A stretch of 5,942 nt of DNA, from contig CALDGT010000912.1 of NCBI GenBank assembly GCA_937942935.1, forward strand, positions 1-5,942, in the 5' to 3' direction. The stretch's first letter is position 1. Each line of letters opens with the position of its first letter. The position numbers and the translations under genes are program-made. Below, one piece after another: positions 1-5,942 of this stretch. The DNA is from an uncultured Chloroflexota bacterium (GTDB lineage Bacteria; Chloroflexota; Anaerolineae; Aggregatilineales; Phototrophicaceae). Under the pieces are notes generated by a model. That model saw nothing but the letters and a program-made list of their open reading frames with translations, did not search any database and was not told where the DNA came from.

Positions 1-498
1 GCCTAAGATTGCCATCCCGCCGAGTGTGCGGGTATAACTGGTGGTGTCTTGTAGGTCATCCATCCGTCGCCAAATTGCACCCGCAATTTTACTCATGATG
101 ATTTCGATGCCCGTGAATGGGGTCGTGCGAAGCAGAGTGAGGCTATCGTGTGTGTATTCTGTGACCATTGCTTCTGCGGAATCGGATGCAATTTGCGAAA
201 GGGTGCGGACATATAAAAATAAGACACCCGGAAAAAGAATCATCGAAACCAGCGCAAATGGCACAAACATGATATACAGCAAATCTGACCCTGTGAGCGT
301 GAGTGCTAAAAATATGGCATAGATAATCACCCATGTCACAATCGGGCGGATTTCTGGCGGAAAGACACGCCAATGAGCGCCTAATTGTCGGCGTATGATG
401 GGGTTGCTTCGTCTTGCCCATAGAGGAAGGGATTTATCGAGCGACACAGTATCGTTGGTCGCCAAACGATTTTGGTGTAATAAAGTCGGGGTACTCAT
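1..498 (-). CDS. Membrane protein resembling an ABC-2 type transporter permease, N-terminal 166 residues (partial)
   Basis: The minus frame is open from an ATG at 498-496 to the window edge, giving 166 residues with no stop. The start is supported by a Shine-Dalgarno sequence (AAGGAGAG, 513-506) 7 to 9 nt upstream and by a promoter further upstream. The first ~50 residues are soluble and basic (WARRSNPIIRRQLGAHWR). Two hydrophobic segments follow at about residues 53-69 (starting IVTWVIIYAIF) and 73-97. After them comes a cytosolic-looking stretch at 112-150 containing LLRTTPFTGIEIIMSKIAGA. That 'LL-TP-(x)-EI--SK' pattern resembles the coupling region of ABC-2 permeases, where 'LLxTPLSxxEIxxGK' is common. 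The likely role is therefore export through an ABC complex, but the ATPase partner and the remaining membrane helices lie outside the window. It is divergent from the gene at 609. I am confident that it is a membrane-protein gene and only moderately confident of the ABC-2 assignment. Confidence 0.78.
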   Translation of the reverse strand, partial: MSTPTLLHQNRLATNDTVSLDKSLPLWARRSNPIIRRQLGAHWRVFPPEIRPIVTWVIIYAIFLALTLTGSDLLYIMFVPFALVSMILFPGVLFLYVRTLSQIASDSAEAMVTEYTHDSLTLLRTTPFTGIEIIMSKIAGAIWRRMDDLQDTTSYTRTLGGMAILG

Positions 499-505
499 AA
501 ATAAT

Positions 506-513
506 CTCTCCTT
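506..513 (-). promoter_or_regulatory. Ribosome binding site of the left-edge membrane protein gene
   Basis: The minus strand reads AAGGAGAG from 513 to 506, close to the ideal anti-16S match, with AGGAG ending 9 nt before the ATG at 498. It fixes this start. The same bases can pair with a TCTCC at 520-516 to form a 5-bp stem with an AAAA loop, if that arm is transcribed. Confidence 0.75.
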
Positions 514-521
514 TTGGAGAA

Positions 522-550
522 ATTATAATGAGCCGATTAAAATCATTCAA
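522..550 (-). promoter_or_regulatory. Sigma70-like promoter for the left-edge membrane protein gene
   Basis: On the minus strand a -35 element TTGAAT (550-545) is followed after exactly 17 nt by a consensus -10 TATAAT (527-522). Initiation about 7 nt downstream would fall near 515, giving a leader of under 20 nt that holds the Shine-Dalgarno sequence and leads to the ATG at 498. Spacing, consensus match and location all agree; there is no experimental support. Confidence 0.62.
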
Positions 551-575
551 TCATTTAACCAGAATATGGTAAAAT
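546..575 (+). promoter_or_regulatory. Weaker candidate promoter (extended -10) for the small membrane protein gene
   Basis: A TAAAAT hexamer at 570-575 is preceded by TG at 567-568, the arrangement of an extended -10 element. A poor -35 candidate, TTCAAT (546-551), lies 18 nt upstream. Initiation near 582 would leave a short leader before the ATG at 609. The -35 positions overlap those of the divergent promoter, so the two could compete for RNA polymerase. AT-rich sequence makes chance matches likely. Confidence 0.35.
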
Positions 576-608
576 CCCCACAATTAAATGACACCTTTAG
601 GATATATT

Positions 609-1151
609 ATGGCATTTGACCCCCGTTTTGCAGAACTGTTCGATTTTACCGATGATGAACTCCGCGCCAACCGTGTTGGGCAACTCGCCCCACGCCAAAA
701 AGCCAAACTCGCCCAAGAAGATACCCAAGAGACACTCGATTTAGGGTGTTCGTTATTTCTTTTGTTAGCAATCGCCTTCATCGCATTGGTCATTTGTGGG
801 CTGATATTCAATATCAGTACCTACGCACAATTATTTTTAGATAGCTTACCATTTTTAATCCCAATTGGATTGTTATTTGGTGGGGTGATTCTGTATGTGA
901 ATTATATGGGCAACCGAGAACGTCGTCAGAAATACCCAATGCCTGTCACCGCATTAAAAGGGGAGTGGTCGCTAGAAAAAATAGAGGGTCGGGCGTATGA
1001 CCGTTATTATATTCATATCGCAGGATTGAAACTCAAAATTCTGATGATGCCATACGACTTGTTACGTAAACTCGACCCCAACATCCATTTGACCGTATAT
1101 ATCGAATCGAAATCACAAAAAATTGTGGCAGTCGAAACTGATGAGGAATAA
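609..1151 (+). CDS. Small membrane protein with two transmembrane helices, function unknown
   Basis: The protein has 180 residues. I chose the ATG at 609 because AGGA (599-602) lies 6 nt upstream. An in-frame ATG at 588 has no ribosome binding site and would sit almost at the predicted transcription start. The N-terminal ~45 residues are polar and charged (FDFTDDELRANRVGQL, then a basic/Gln-rich stretch). Two hydrophobic segments follow at about residues 46-67 and 80-97, separated by a short loop, so the protein is probably a helical hairpin with both ends on the same side. The basic NRERRQK just after helix 2 suggests that both ends are cytosolic. Residues ~108-180 form a soluble, beta-rich-looking domain (YDRYYIHIAGLKLKI, HLTVYIES, KIVAVETDEE). 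I do not recognise the family. The short gap to the downstream TPR gene, with no terminator in it, allows co-transcription. Confidence 0.85.
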   Translation: MAFDPRFAELFDFTDDELRANRVGQLAPRQKAKLAQEDTQETLDLGCSLFLLLAIAFIALVICGLIFNISTYAQLFLDSLPFLIPIGLLFGGVILYVNYMGNRERRQKYPMPVTALKGEWSLEKIEGRAYDRYYIHIAGLKLKILMMPYDLLRKLDPNIHLTVYIESKSQKIVAVETDEE

Positions 1152-1202
1152 AAGACGCTATATGTGATAAGATGAAGACGCACATTACTTATATTTCTCA
1201 AA

Positions 1203-1209
1203 GAAGGAG
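1203..1209 (+). promoter_or_regulatory. Ribosome binding site that sets the TPR gene start
   Basis: GAAGGAG at 1203-1209 lies 8 nt before the ATG at 1218. A TTG at 1212 in the same frame is only 2 nt away, too close to be used, so the protein begins MKRLLPLL. The 66-bp gap after the previous gene has only a weak TATATT (1190-1195) as a possible -10 element, without a matching -35. Confidence 0.75.
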
Positions 1210-1217
1210 CATTGCCC

Positions 1218-1295
1218 ATGAAACGACTGCTACCACTCCTCATCATTATCCTCATTTTATCTGGGTTAGGAATTATCCCTGCCACCACCTACGCA
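1218..1295 (+). other. Signal peptide coding segment of the TPR protein
   Basis: Residues 1-26 show a basic start (MKR), a long hydrophobic core (LLPLLIIILILSGLGII) and a small-residue end ATTYA before QDN, a good signal peptidase I site (T-Y-A, cleavage before Q27). There is no lipobox cysteine right after the core, because the first cysteine is residue 32. The protein is therefore probably released from the membrane or held by other means, not lipidated. Confidence 0.8.
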
Positions 1296-1997
1296 CAAGA
1301 TAATATTACGTGTGACCCGAATACCGATTATAAAGCGTTGTATGCCGAATCTGGCGTGGATATGCCGTATGAAGAAGCCCGCATGATCCTCACTTGTGCC
1401 ATCCGTGCAGACCTGAATGCCACCGACCAGATGTATGCCCTGATGGAATTGGATTATTATAACGGCAATGCACAAGATTTGCTGATATATGCGCCCGCGA
1501 TGGTGCGACAATTCCCAGATGACCCATATATTGCATTATTGGCGGCGTGGGGTTATGGCATCACGGGTCAGACGTATCCGTGTTATCAGATGACGAAACG
1601 CGCCGTTGAGTTGAATTTTCAAGCGCCTGATGCCAATTGGACAGGGCTGATTGTTGAAGGCGCAAAGTGTTCATTTCAGGTCGGGGATATGTTTGTAACC
1701 GGTTATACAGCAGGCTCACTACCAAACCCCGAATCCGATGCCATTTTATCGTTGTCGTTTTCGGAGTATAGCAGTAATCCAGAATATGCACTCTCTCTTG
1801 CCCAAGTCGCATATGACCAAGCCAACGCAATAAACTTCTGGACGCCATATCCGACTGTTGCACTGGCATTTGCACTTCGGTTAAATGGGCGAGAAGATGA
1901 AGCACTTGCCCTGATGAATGAGGGTGTTGAGCGTTTTCAGACCAGTTATATGTATGCCATGCGTGCCCAATTATATGCTCGTATGTTTGATATATAA
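1218..1997 (+). CDS. 5' part of the interrupted TPR gene (signal peptide and most of unit 1)
   Basis: If TAA at 1995 is a true stop, this frame yields a 259-residue exported protein. After the signal peptide it carries CDPNTD (residues 32-37), a cysteine at 60, and helical repeats with TPR-like spacing. Examples are the segment ending QFPDDPYIALLAAWGYGITG, then a C122 to C151 segment, then a repeat with LNGREDEALALMNEGVERF. It ends in the middle of a TPR, after RAQLYARMFDI, which is not a natural domain end. It has its own Shine-Dalgarno sequence and start, so it can be translated. The truncated product would lack the third cysteine pair of unit 1 and both later units. Confidence 0.7.
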   Translation: MKRLLPLLIIILILSGLGIIPATTYAQDNITCDPNTDYKALYAESGVDMPYEEARMILTCAIRADLNATDQMYALMELDYYNGNAQDLLIYAPAMVRQFPDDPYIALLAAWGYGITGQTYPCYQMTKRAVELNFQAPDANWTGLIVEGAKCSFQVGDMFVTGYTAGSLPNPESDAILSLSFSEYSSNPEYALSLAQVAYDQANAINFWTPYPTVALAFALRLNGREDEALALMNEGVERFQTSYMYAMRAQLYARMFDI

Positions 1998-2030
1998 AAT
2001 TACCGGGTTGATGCTCAAACTGCAATCGAA

Positions 2031-3446
2031 ATGAACCCGACTGGTTATTGGGAATTGCAAGTTATGGAGATGCCTGGTATTAATGATTCCGCCGTTATTC
2101 GTCAATACGGTGAGCAGATTATGGAATTGTATCCCTATAACCAATGGCATTTTGGCATGTTCCGTGCACAATATTCTGCCCCAGAGGAATGTGATACGAT
2201 TATCCGTTATGCTGACCTGTACCTCAGTTATAACCCTGATGAAAACCTCGCATCTCATGCCCTATATGATAAAAATGACCCTGAAAGATGCGGTAGTGTG
2301 ACCAGCCAACTCCCCGCCTTTGTATGTGACCCGAACACCGATTTTGCGACAATCATCGCCGAATTGAATGGCGATGGGAAGCAAATTATCCCTGTGGCGC
2401 AATGTTGGGTAGATTCACAACCCGATAATGTGCAAGCCTACACCACACTAGGCGATACCTATTGGTATTTGGGCAATAATGAAAAAGCGATAGAGGTATA
2501 TGAACAGGTTGTCCTTATCGCGCCAACGGATGCCTATCTCATTAGCGTCTTGGCAGACACCTATTTTTATGCAGGGGATAGTGTGACGTGTTTGCAGAGA
2601 GCCAATGTCGCTTTAGAAATTGACCCACAATATTATTACGGGCAAGAAGTGGCGATGCGCTGTTCGTATGCGTTGGGCGATTATGCGCGTGTGATTGAAA
2701 TTGGCACAACATGGCATGACTTGTATCCCGATTACACAGGCACATTATTTGAATTGGCGGATAGTTACCGCTTGGTGGGGGATTGTGAGAATGCGTTGGT
2801 CATCGCAGAAGTGGGACGAAATCTTTTGCCAGATGACACCCGCTTTGCCGATGTGCAAGCCCAATGTGGTGGCGTTACTCAAGCACCCTTTGAATGTGAC
2901 CCGAACACCGATTTTGCAACGATTGTTGCCGATTTGAATGGCGATTGGGAACAAATTCTCCCTGTGGCACAATGTTGGGTAGATTCACAACCCGATAATT
3001 CACAAGCCTACGCTACATTAGGCGATGCGTATTGGTTTATGAACAATTATGAAAAAGCCATAGAAACTTATGAGGCGGGATTAGCCTTGTTCCCAACGGA
3101 TCTCTATTTACTGGCATCTTTGGGGGATGCTTATTCGGCTATGGGTAATCCAGAGGGGTGTCTGGAAAAAGCCAATGCCGCCTTAGCCATTGAACCACAA
3201 TATGAGTATGCAACCAATGTGGTGATGTGGTGTGCGTATACGCTGGGCAATTATGCACGGGTGATTGAGGTCGGTGCGCCACGGCACGAATTATACCCCG
3301 ATTATGCAACCGGATTGTTTGAATTAGCGGATAGTTATCGCTTGGTGGGGGATTGTGAGAATGCGCTGGTCATCGCTGAAGTGGGAAGAAATCTTTTGCC
3401 AGATGACACCCGCTTCACCGATATTCAAACACAATGTGGCGGATGA
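2031..3446 (+). CDS. 3' part of the interrupted TPR gene (end of unit 1 plus two complete units)
   Basis: This frame is open for 471 codons from ATG 2031 to TGA 3444-3446. It is probably not an independent gene: no Shine-Dalgarno sequence precedes 2031, there is no signal peptide, and the same frame continues upstream without a break to the TAA at 1995. It encodes the last ~98 residues of unit 1, including the C325 and C358 pair of the full protein, and then two collinear units. Each unit has an N-terminal CDPNTD-to-QCW segment followed by about four 34-residue TPRs; the clearest begins PDNVQAYTTLGDTYWYLGNN. Without readthrough this part would be silent, or would remain in the cytoplasm if started internally. 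The absence of other stops over 1.4 kb argues that the break is recent or not real. Confidence 0.6.
   Translation: MNPTGYWELQVMEMPGINDSAVIRQYGEQIMELYPYNQWHFGMFRAQYSAPEECDTIIRYADLYLSYNPDENLASHALYDKNDPERCGSVTSQLPAFVCDPNTDFATIIAELNGDGKQIIPVAQCWVDSQPDNVQAYTTLGDTYWYLGNNEKAIEVYEQVVLIAPTDAYLISVLADTYFYAGDSVTCLQRANVALEIDPQYYYGQEVAMRCSYALGDYARVIEIGTTWHDLYPDYTGTLFELADSYRLVGDCENALVIAEVGRNLLPDDTRFADVQAQCGGVTQAPFECDPNTDFATIVADLNGDWEQILPVAQCWVDSQPDNSQAYATLGDAYWFMNNYEKAIETYEAGLALFPTDLYLLASLGDAYSAMGNPEGCLEKANAALAIEPQYEYATNVVMWCAYTLGNYARVIEVGAPRHELYPDYATGLFELADSYRLVGDCENALVIAEVGRNLLPDDTRFTDIQTQCGG
2325..2873 (+). repeat. TPR unit copy A (183 codons), direct repeat of 2895-3443
   Basis: It runs from CDPNTD to QCGG. 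Within the unit the TPRs fall at about residues 33-67, 68-101, 102-135 and 136-169, with cysteines at 1, 27, 89, 113, 154 and 181. Copy B aligns without gaps at an offset of exactly 570 bp, with about 126 of 183 residues identical by hand count. Long exact DNA matches to copy B occur at 2324-2347, 2400-2429, 2769-2795 and 2818-2845. Confidence 0.93.
2895..3443 (+). repeat. TPR unit copy B (183 codons), direct repeat of 2325-2873
   Basis: It is the gap-free partner of copy A, joined to it by seven codons (VTQAPFE). All six cysteines keep their positions. Identity is concentrated in the first 35 and last ~45 residues, and the middle TPRs (about residues 48-113) differ at most positions. The gene stops directly after this unit. 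Confidence 0.93.
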
Positions 3447-3469
3447 TGTGAAAATTTGAGATTTAAGAA

Positions 3470-3499
3470 AAAAATAGCCTGTATGTACAGGCTATTTTT
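3470..3499. terminator. Bidirectional intrinsic terminator between the convergent TPR and clpC genes
   Basis: A perfect 14-bp inverted repeat, AAAAATAGCCTGTA (3470-3483) and TACAGGCTATTTTT (3486-3499), flanks a TG centre. The GC core is AGCCTG/CAGGCT. On the plus strand the stem ends in a U tract (3495-3499); on the minus strand the A run at 3468-3474 becomes a 7-nt U tract. It starts 23 nt after the plus-strand stop and lies 9 nt past the clpC stop, so it can serve both genes. Confidence 0.9.
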
Positions 3500-3508
3500 A
3501 TATGTTCG

Positions 3509-5942
3509 TTAGTTCATCGTTGGTTCTGCCTGATTTTCATCAGCATTTTCCATTGATAATTCACCTTTATCATCCACCGTGAGGCGAATCATGCTGGCGA
3601 GTTGGAACTTGCCACTCAAAATACCATCAGACAAGGCATCTTCGACTTCATTTTGAATCAGACGGCGTAATGGACGTGCGCCATATTCGGGGTCATACCC
3701 TTTGGTGGCAATCCATGTGCGGGCTTCTTCGGTAATTTCGAGTGTGATGGCATGTTCAATGAGTCGGTTGCCCACTTTGATGAGTTCCAAATCCACAATT
3801 TGCTTAATTTCCTCTTGGGTGAGTGGGCGGAATACAATGGTCGCATCCACACGATTCAAAAATTCTGGACGGAAGGCACGGCGCAATTGCTCATTGACCT
3901 TTTTCTTCATTTCTTCATAACTTTGGCGCTCTTCTTCGGCAGTATCAGTTGGGATACTAAAACCCAAATTTGCCCCGCGTTTGATGGTATCTGCGCCGAT
4001 ATTGCTGGTCATAACGATGAGCGCATTGCGGAAATCGACACGGCGACCACGCGCATCGGTCAATTGCCCTTCTTCCATGATTTGGAGGAGCATATTGAAG
4101 GCTTCTGGATGTGCTTTTTCGATTTCATCGAACACGACAATGCTATAGGGACGACGACGAATCGCTTCGGTCAATTGACCTGCATCTTCATAGCCAACAT
4201 ACCCCGGAGGTGCGCCGACTAACCGCGCAATCGAATGGCGTTCCATGAATTCGCTCATATCCAATTGGATGAGCGCATCTTCACTGCCAAACATAAACTC
4301 TGCCAATGTTTTGGTGAGTTCTGTTTTACCAACACCTGTCGGACCTAAGAACATGAATGAGCCAATCGGACGGCGTGGGTCTTTGAGACCTGCCCGCGCA
4401 CGGCGCACCGCTTTGCTGATGGCGCTGATGGCTTCGTGTTGTCCTATAATCCGTTTATGGAGGGCATTTTCCATCTCCATCAATTTGGCAGTTTCTTCAC
4501 CTGCAATTCGCATGACAGGGATACCCGTCCACATCGCCACCACTTCGGCAATATCATCCCCTGTAAGGCGCGGTTGTTGGGTTTCTTCATTCCAATTCGA
4601 TTTGAGGTCGGTCAAAATATTCGAGATGGTATCGCGCCGTTCACGCAATTCAATGGCGCGTTCTGAATTTTGTTCTTCTTCTGGCAAAAGATTAATTTCA
4701 TCTTCAAGGTCGGCTAAATCGAGTTCCATACGGCGCACTTGGGCGGCTTCTGGACTTTTGTACATCCGCAAACGGGCGGCAGATTCATCAATGAGGTCAA
4801 TCGCTTTATCTGGCAGGAAACGGTCTGGGATATACCGCGCAGATAAATTCGAGGCTTGTTCAATGGCTTCATCTGTAATTTCGACATTGTGATGTTCTTG
4901 GTAGGGGATTTTAATCCCTTGCAAAATTTCGATGGTTTCTTCGATAGATGGTTCATCTACCAAAATTTGTTGGAAGCGTCGTTCTAATGCCGCATCACTT
5001 TCGATGTGTTTGCGATATTCATCTAACGTGGTTGCACCAATACATTGCAATTCCCCGCGTGCTAGGGCAGGCTTGAGGATATTTGCGGCGTCTACACTGC
5101 TCCCCGCAGAACCAGCGCCAACCAGCATGTGAACTTCGTCAATGAATAAAATCGCATCCGATGATTTTAGTTCTTCAATCACCCGTTTAAGGCGTTCTTC
5201 AAATTGCCCACGATACATCGTGCCAGCCACCAATGACCCAACATCCAATTGCAAAACGCGCTTATTCATCAAGGGTTTGGGGACATCCCCGACGATAATG
5301 CGTTGTGCTAGTCCTTCAACAATGGCGGTTTTACCAACACCGGGTTCACCAATGAGGGCAGGGTTATTTTTTCTGCGCCGAGATAGAACTTGAATGACGC
5401 GCTCGATTTCTGTTTCTCGCCCGACAACGGGGTCTAATTTATTCTCGCGTGCCAGTTCGGTTAAATCGGTAGCGAGTTGGTCAACAAGGGGCGTCTTTTC
5501 TGGATTACGCCGCTTTTGTGGGGGTTGTTGAGGTGTCTTTTCTTCGGTATTGCTTTGCGGTTGCATGGGGCTTTCTTGAAGTACACGGCGCGTTTGCCGA
5601 CGCACTTCCTCTGGGCTAATGCCGAGTCTTTTGAGGACATCAATTGCCACGCCTTCTTGTTGACGTACCAGCCCTAACAATAGGTGTTCTGTGCCAATAT
5701 AATGATGCCCCATGCGACGGGCTTCATCTACGGCGAGTTCTAACACCTTTTTGGTACCGGGTGACAAGTCGAGTTGGGTGGGGGATGTGCGTGTAGAGGC
5801 ACGAGTGAGGCGCTCTACCAATTCTTCTACGCGACGGGGTTCTAAACCTAAATCTCGCAAAACACGACCCGCAACACCACCTTCTTCGCGCATCAGACCT
5901 AATAACAAGTGTTCTGTGCCGATGTAGTTGTGATTAAGTCGT
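3509..5942 (-). CDS. clpC: ATP-dependent Clp protease ATP-binding subunit ClpC (N-terminus beyond the window)
   Basis: ClpC is a cytosolic hexameric Hsp100 AAA+ unfoldase that feeds substrates to ClpP. The window shows 810 residues (numbered here from the first complete codon, at 5941). Clp_N repeat 1 opens mid-domain with RLNHNYIGTEH, and repeat 2 spans about 57-122. A Pro/Gln-rich linker covers about 123-150. AAA1 has Walker A GEPGVGKT (198-205), Walker B ILFIDE (264-269) and arginine-finger region ALERRF. A short middle domain with a UVR-like AIELRERRDTI lies at about 403-455, as in ClpC; it is much shorter than the ClpB coiled coil. AAA2 has Walker A GPTGVGKT (533-540), Walker B VVFDE (602-606) and sensor-2 GARPLRR (754-760). 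LGF at 659-661 is the expected ClpP-docking loop. The acidic C-terminal tail ends QAEPTMN. About 25 residues are missing at the N-terminus. All ATPase motifs are intact. The promoter and any ctsR/mcsAB-type neighbours are out of view. Confidence 0.97.
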   Translation of the reverse strand, partial: RLNHNYIGTEHLLLGLMREEGGVAGRVLRDLGLEPRRVEELVERLTRASTRTSPTQLDLSPGTKKVLELAVDEARRMGHHYIGTEHLLLGLVRQQEGVAIDVLKRLGISPEEVRRQTRRVLQESPMQPQSNTEEKTPQQPPQKRRNPEKTPLVDQLATDLTELARENKLDPVVGRETEIERVIQVLSRRRKNNPALIGEPGVGKTAIVEGLAQRIIVGDVPKPLMNKRVLQLDVGSLVAGTMYRGQFEERLKRVIEELKSSDAILFIDEVHMLVGAGSAGSSVDAANILKPALARGELQCIGATTLDEYRKHIESDAALERRFQQILVDEPSIEETIEILQGIKIPYQEHHNVEITDEAIEQASNLSARYIPDRFLPDKAIDLIDESAARLRMYKSPEAAQVRRMELDLADLEDEINLLPEEEQNSERAIELRERRDTISNILTDLKSNWNEETQQPRLTGDDIAEVVAMWTGIPVMRIAGEETAKLMEMENALHKRIIGQHEAISAISKAVRRARAGLKDPRRPIGSFMFLGPTGVGKTELTKTLAEFMFGSEDALIQLDMSEFMERHSIARLVGAPPGYVGYEDAGQLTEAIRRRPYSIVVFDEIEKAHPEAFNMLLQIMEEGQLTDARGRRVDFRNALIVMTSNIGADTIKRGANLGFSIPTDTAEEERQSYEEMKKKVNEQLRRAFRPEFLNRVDATIVFRPLTQEEIKQIVDLELIKVGNRLIEHAITLEITEEARTWIATKGYDPEYGARPLRRLIQNEVEDALSDGILSGKFQLASMIRLTVDDKGELSMENADENQAEPTMN

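Larger units (their letters stand above)
1218..3446 (+). pseudogene. Secreted cysteine-rich TPR protein gene interrupted by one in-frame stop codon
   Basis: Read as one frame, this gene has 742 codons before its TGA. Its single internal stop is TAA at 1995-1997, codon 260. Sequence on both sides is in the same frame, and the residues around the stop form one normal TPR helix pair (YARMFDI, stop, NYRVDAQTAIEMNP) of standard length with no insertion or deletion. One substitution in a codon such as GAA, CAA or AAA would explain it. The intact product would have a signal peptide (1-26) and three units opening with CDPNTD at residues 32, 370 and 560. Each unit has six cysteines: 32/60/122/151/325/358, 370/396/458/482/523/550 and 560/586/648/672/713/740. 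TPR proteins are protein-protein scaffolds, and this one would act outside the cytoplasm. Its partner is unknown. A recent nonsense mutation, a sequencing or assembly error, and stop-codon readthrough all fit. The two halves are also listed as separate frames. Confidence 0.72.

Noticed and set aside
588..608. ATG at 588 as the start of the small membrane protein
   Set aside because: It has no ribosome binding site and lies at the predicted transcription start, while ATG 609 has AGGA 6 nt upstream.
41..619. Short plus-strand frames at 41-322 and 395-619, and the minus frame at 143-421
   Set aside because: They overlap the membrane protein frame at 498-1 (minus), which has a promoter, a ribosome binding site and a sensible hydrophobic pattern.
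1212..1217. TTG start 6 bases upstream of the chosen TPR gene start
   Set aside because: It is only 2 nt from the Shine-Dalgarno sequence at 1203-1209; ATG 1218 has ideal spacing and gives a normal signal peptide.
1561..2025. Minus-strand open frame opposite the TPR gene
   Set aside because: Its product is rich in His, Gln and Ser with no domain character, and the plus frame has clear repeats.
1980..2031. A frameshift (indel in the A/T-rich stretch) as the cause of the split TPR gene
   Set aside because: The reading frame is the same before and after the stop, and the TPR length across it is normal, so a substitution suffices.
2325..3443. The direct repeats as a CRISPR or mobile element signature
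   Set aside because: They are in-frame coding duplications of 549 bp without spacers, terminal inverted repeats or transposase.
5906..5908. TTG at 5908 as the start of clpC
   Set aside because: The frame continues upstream as RLNHNYIGTEH, a core part of the first Clp_N repeat, so the gene simply runs off the window.
3702..5927. Several plus-strand open frames of 66 to 215 codons opposite clpC
   Set aside because: They are antisense to a strongly conserved coding sequence, have low-complexity serine/arginine-rich products and lack ribosome binding sites.

Overview
The window looks like a stretch of bacterial chromosome of moderate GC (judged by eye, not counted). It holds three ordinary housekeeping-type genes and one unusual gene for a secreted repeat protein. 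The mix of a ClpC-type protease unfoldase, an ABC-2-like permease and a secreted TPR protein would fit a Chloroflexota (Anaerolineae-like) genome. That placement is an inference from general protein style; nothing in the window proves it. There are no tRNA or rRNA genes, CRISPR arrays, transposases or phage genes.

Layout. At the left edge (1-498, minus) is the N-terminal part of an integral membrane protein that resembles an ABC-2 type permease; it runs off the window. A roughly 110-bp divergent intergenic region follows, with a good sigma70-like promoter for the minus gene and a weaker one for the plus gene. At 609-1151 (plus) lies a small two-helix membrane protein of unknown function. At 1218-3446 (plus) is a large open frame for a secreted TPR protein. 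It is cut by one in-frame TAA at 1995-1997; both halves are in the same reading frame and fit together as one protein. Its 3' half holds two collinear 183-residue repeats. A bidirectional hairpin terminator at 3470-3499 separates it from the convergent clpC gene (3509-5942, minus), whose first codons lie beyond the right edge.

How the genes relate. The small membrane protein and the TPR gene point the same way, 66 bp apart, and could be co-transcribed. No shared function can be shown. ClpC is a cytosolic AAA+ unfoldase that works with ClpP; it sits here by convergence and has no evident link to the others.

Most notable. The exported TPR protein has three units, each starting with the motif CDPNTD and each carrying six cysteines in the same order. 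This suggests a disulfide-stapled TPR scaffold. The single nonsense codon splits the third cysteine pair of unit 1 from the first two. That is strong evidence that the two open frames are one gene that was recently broken, mis-sequenced, or is read through. I found no convincing new multi-gene system.
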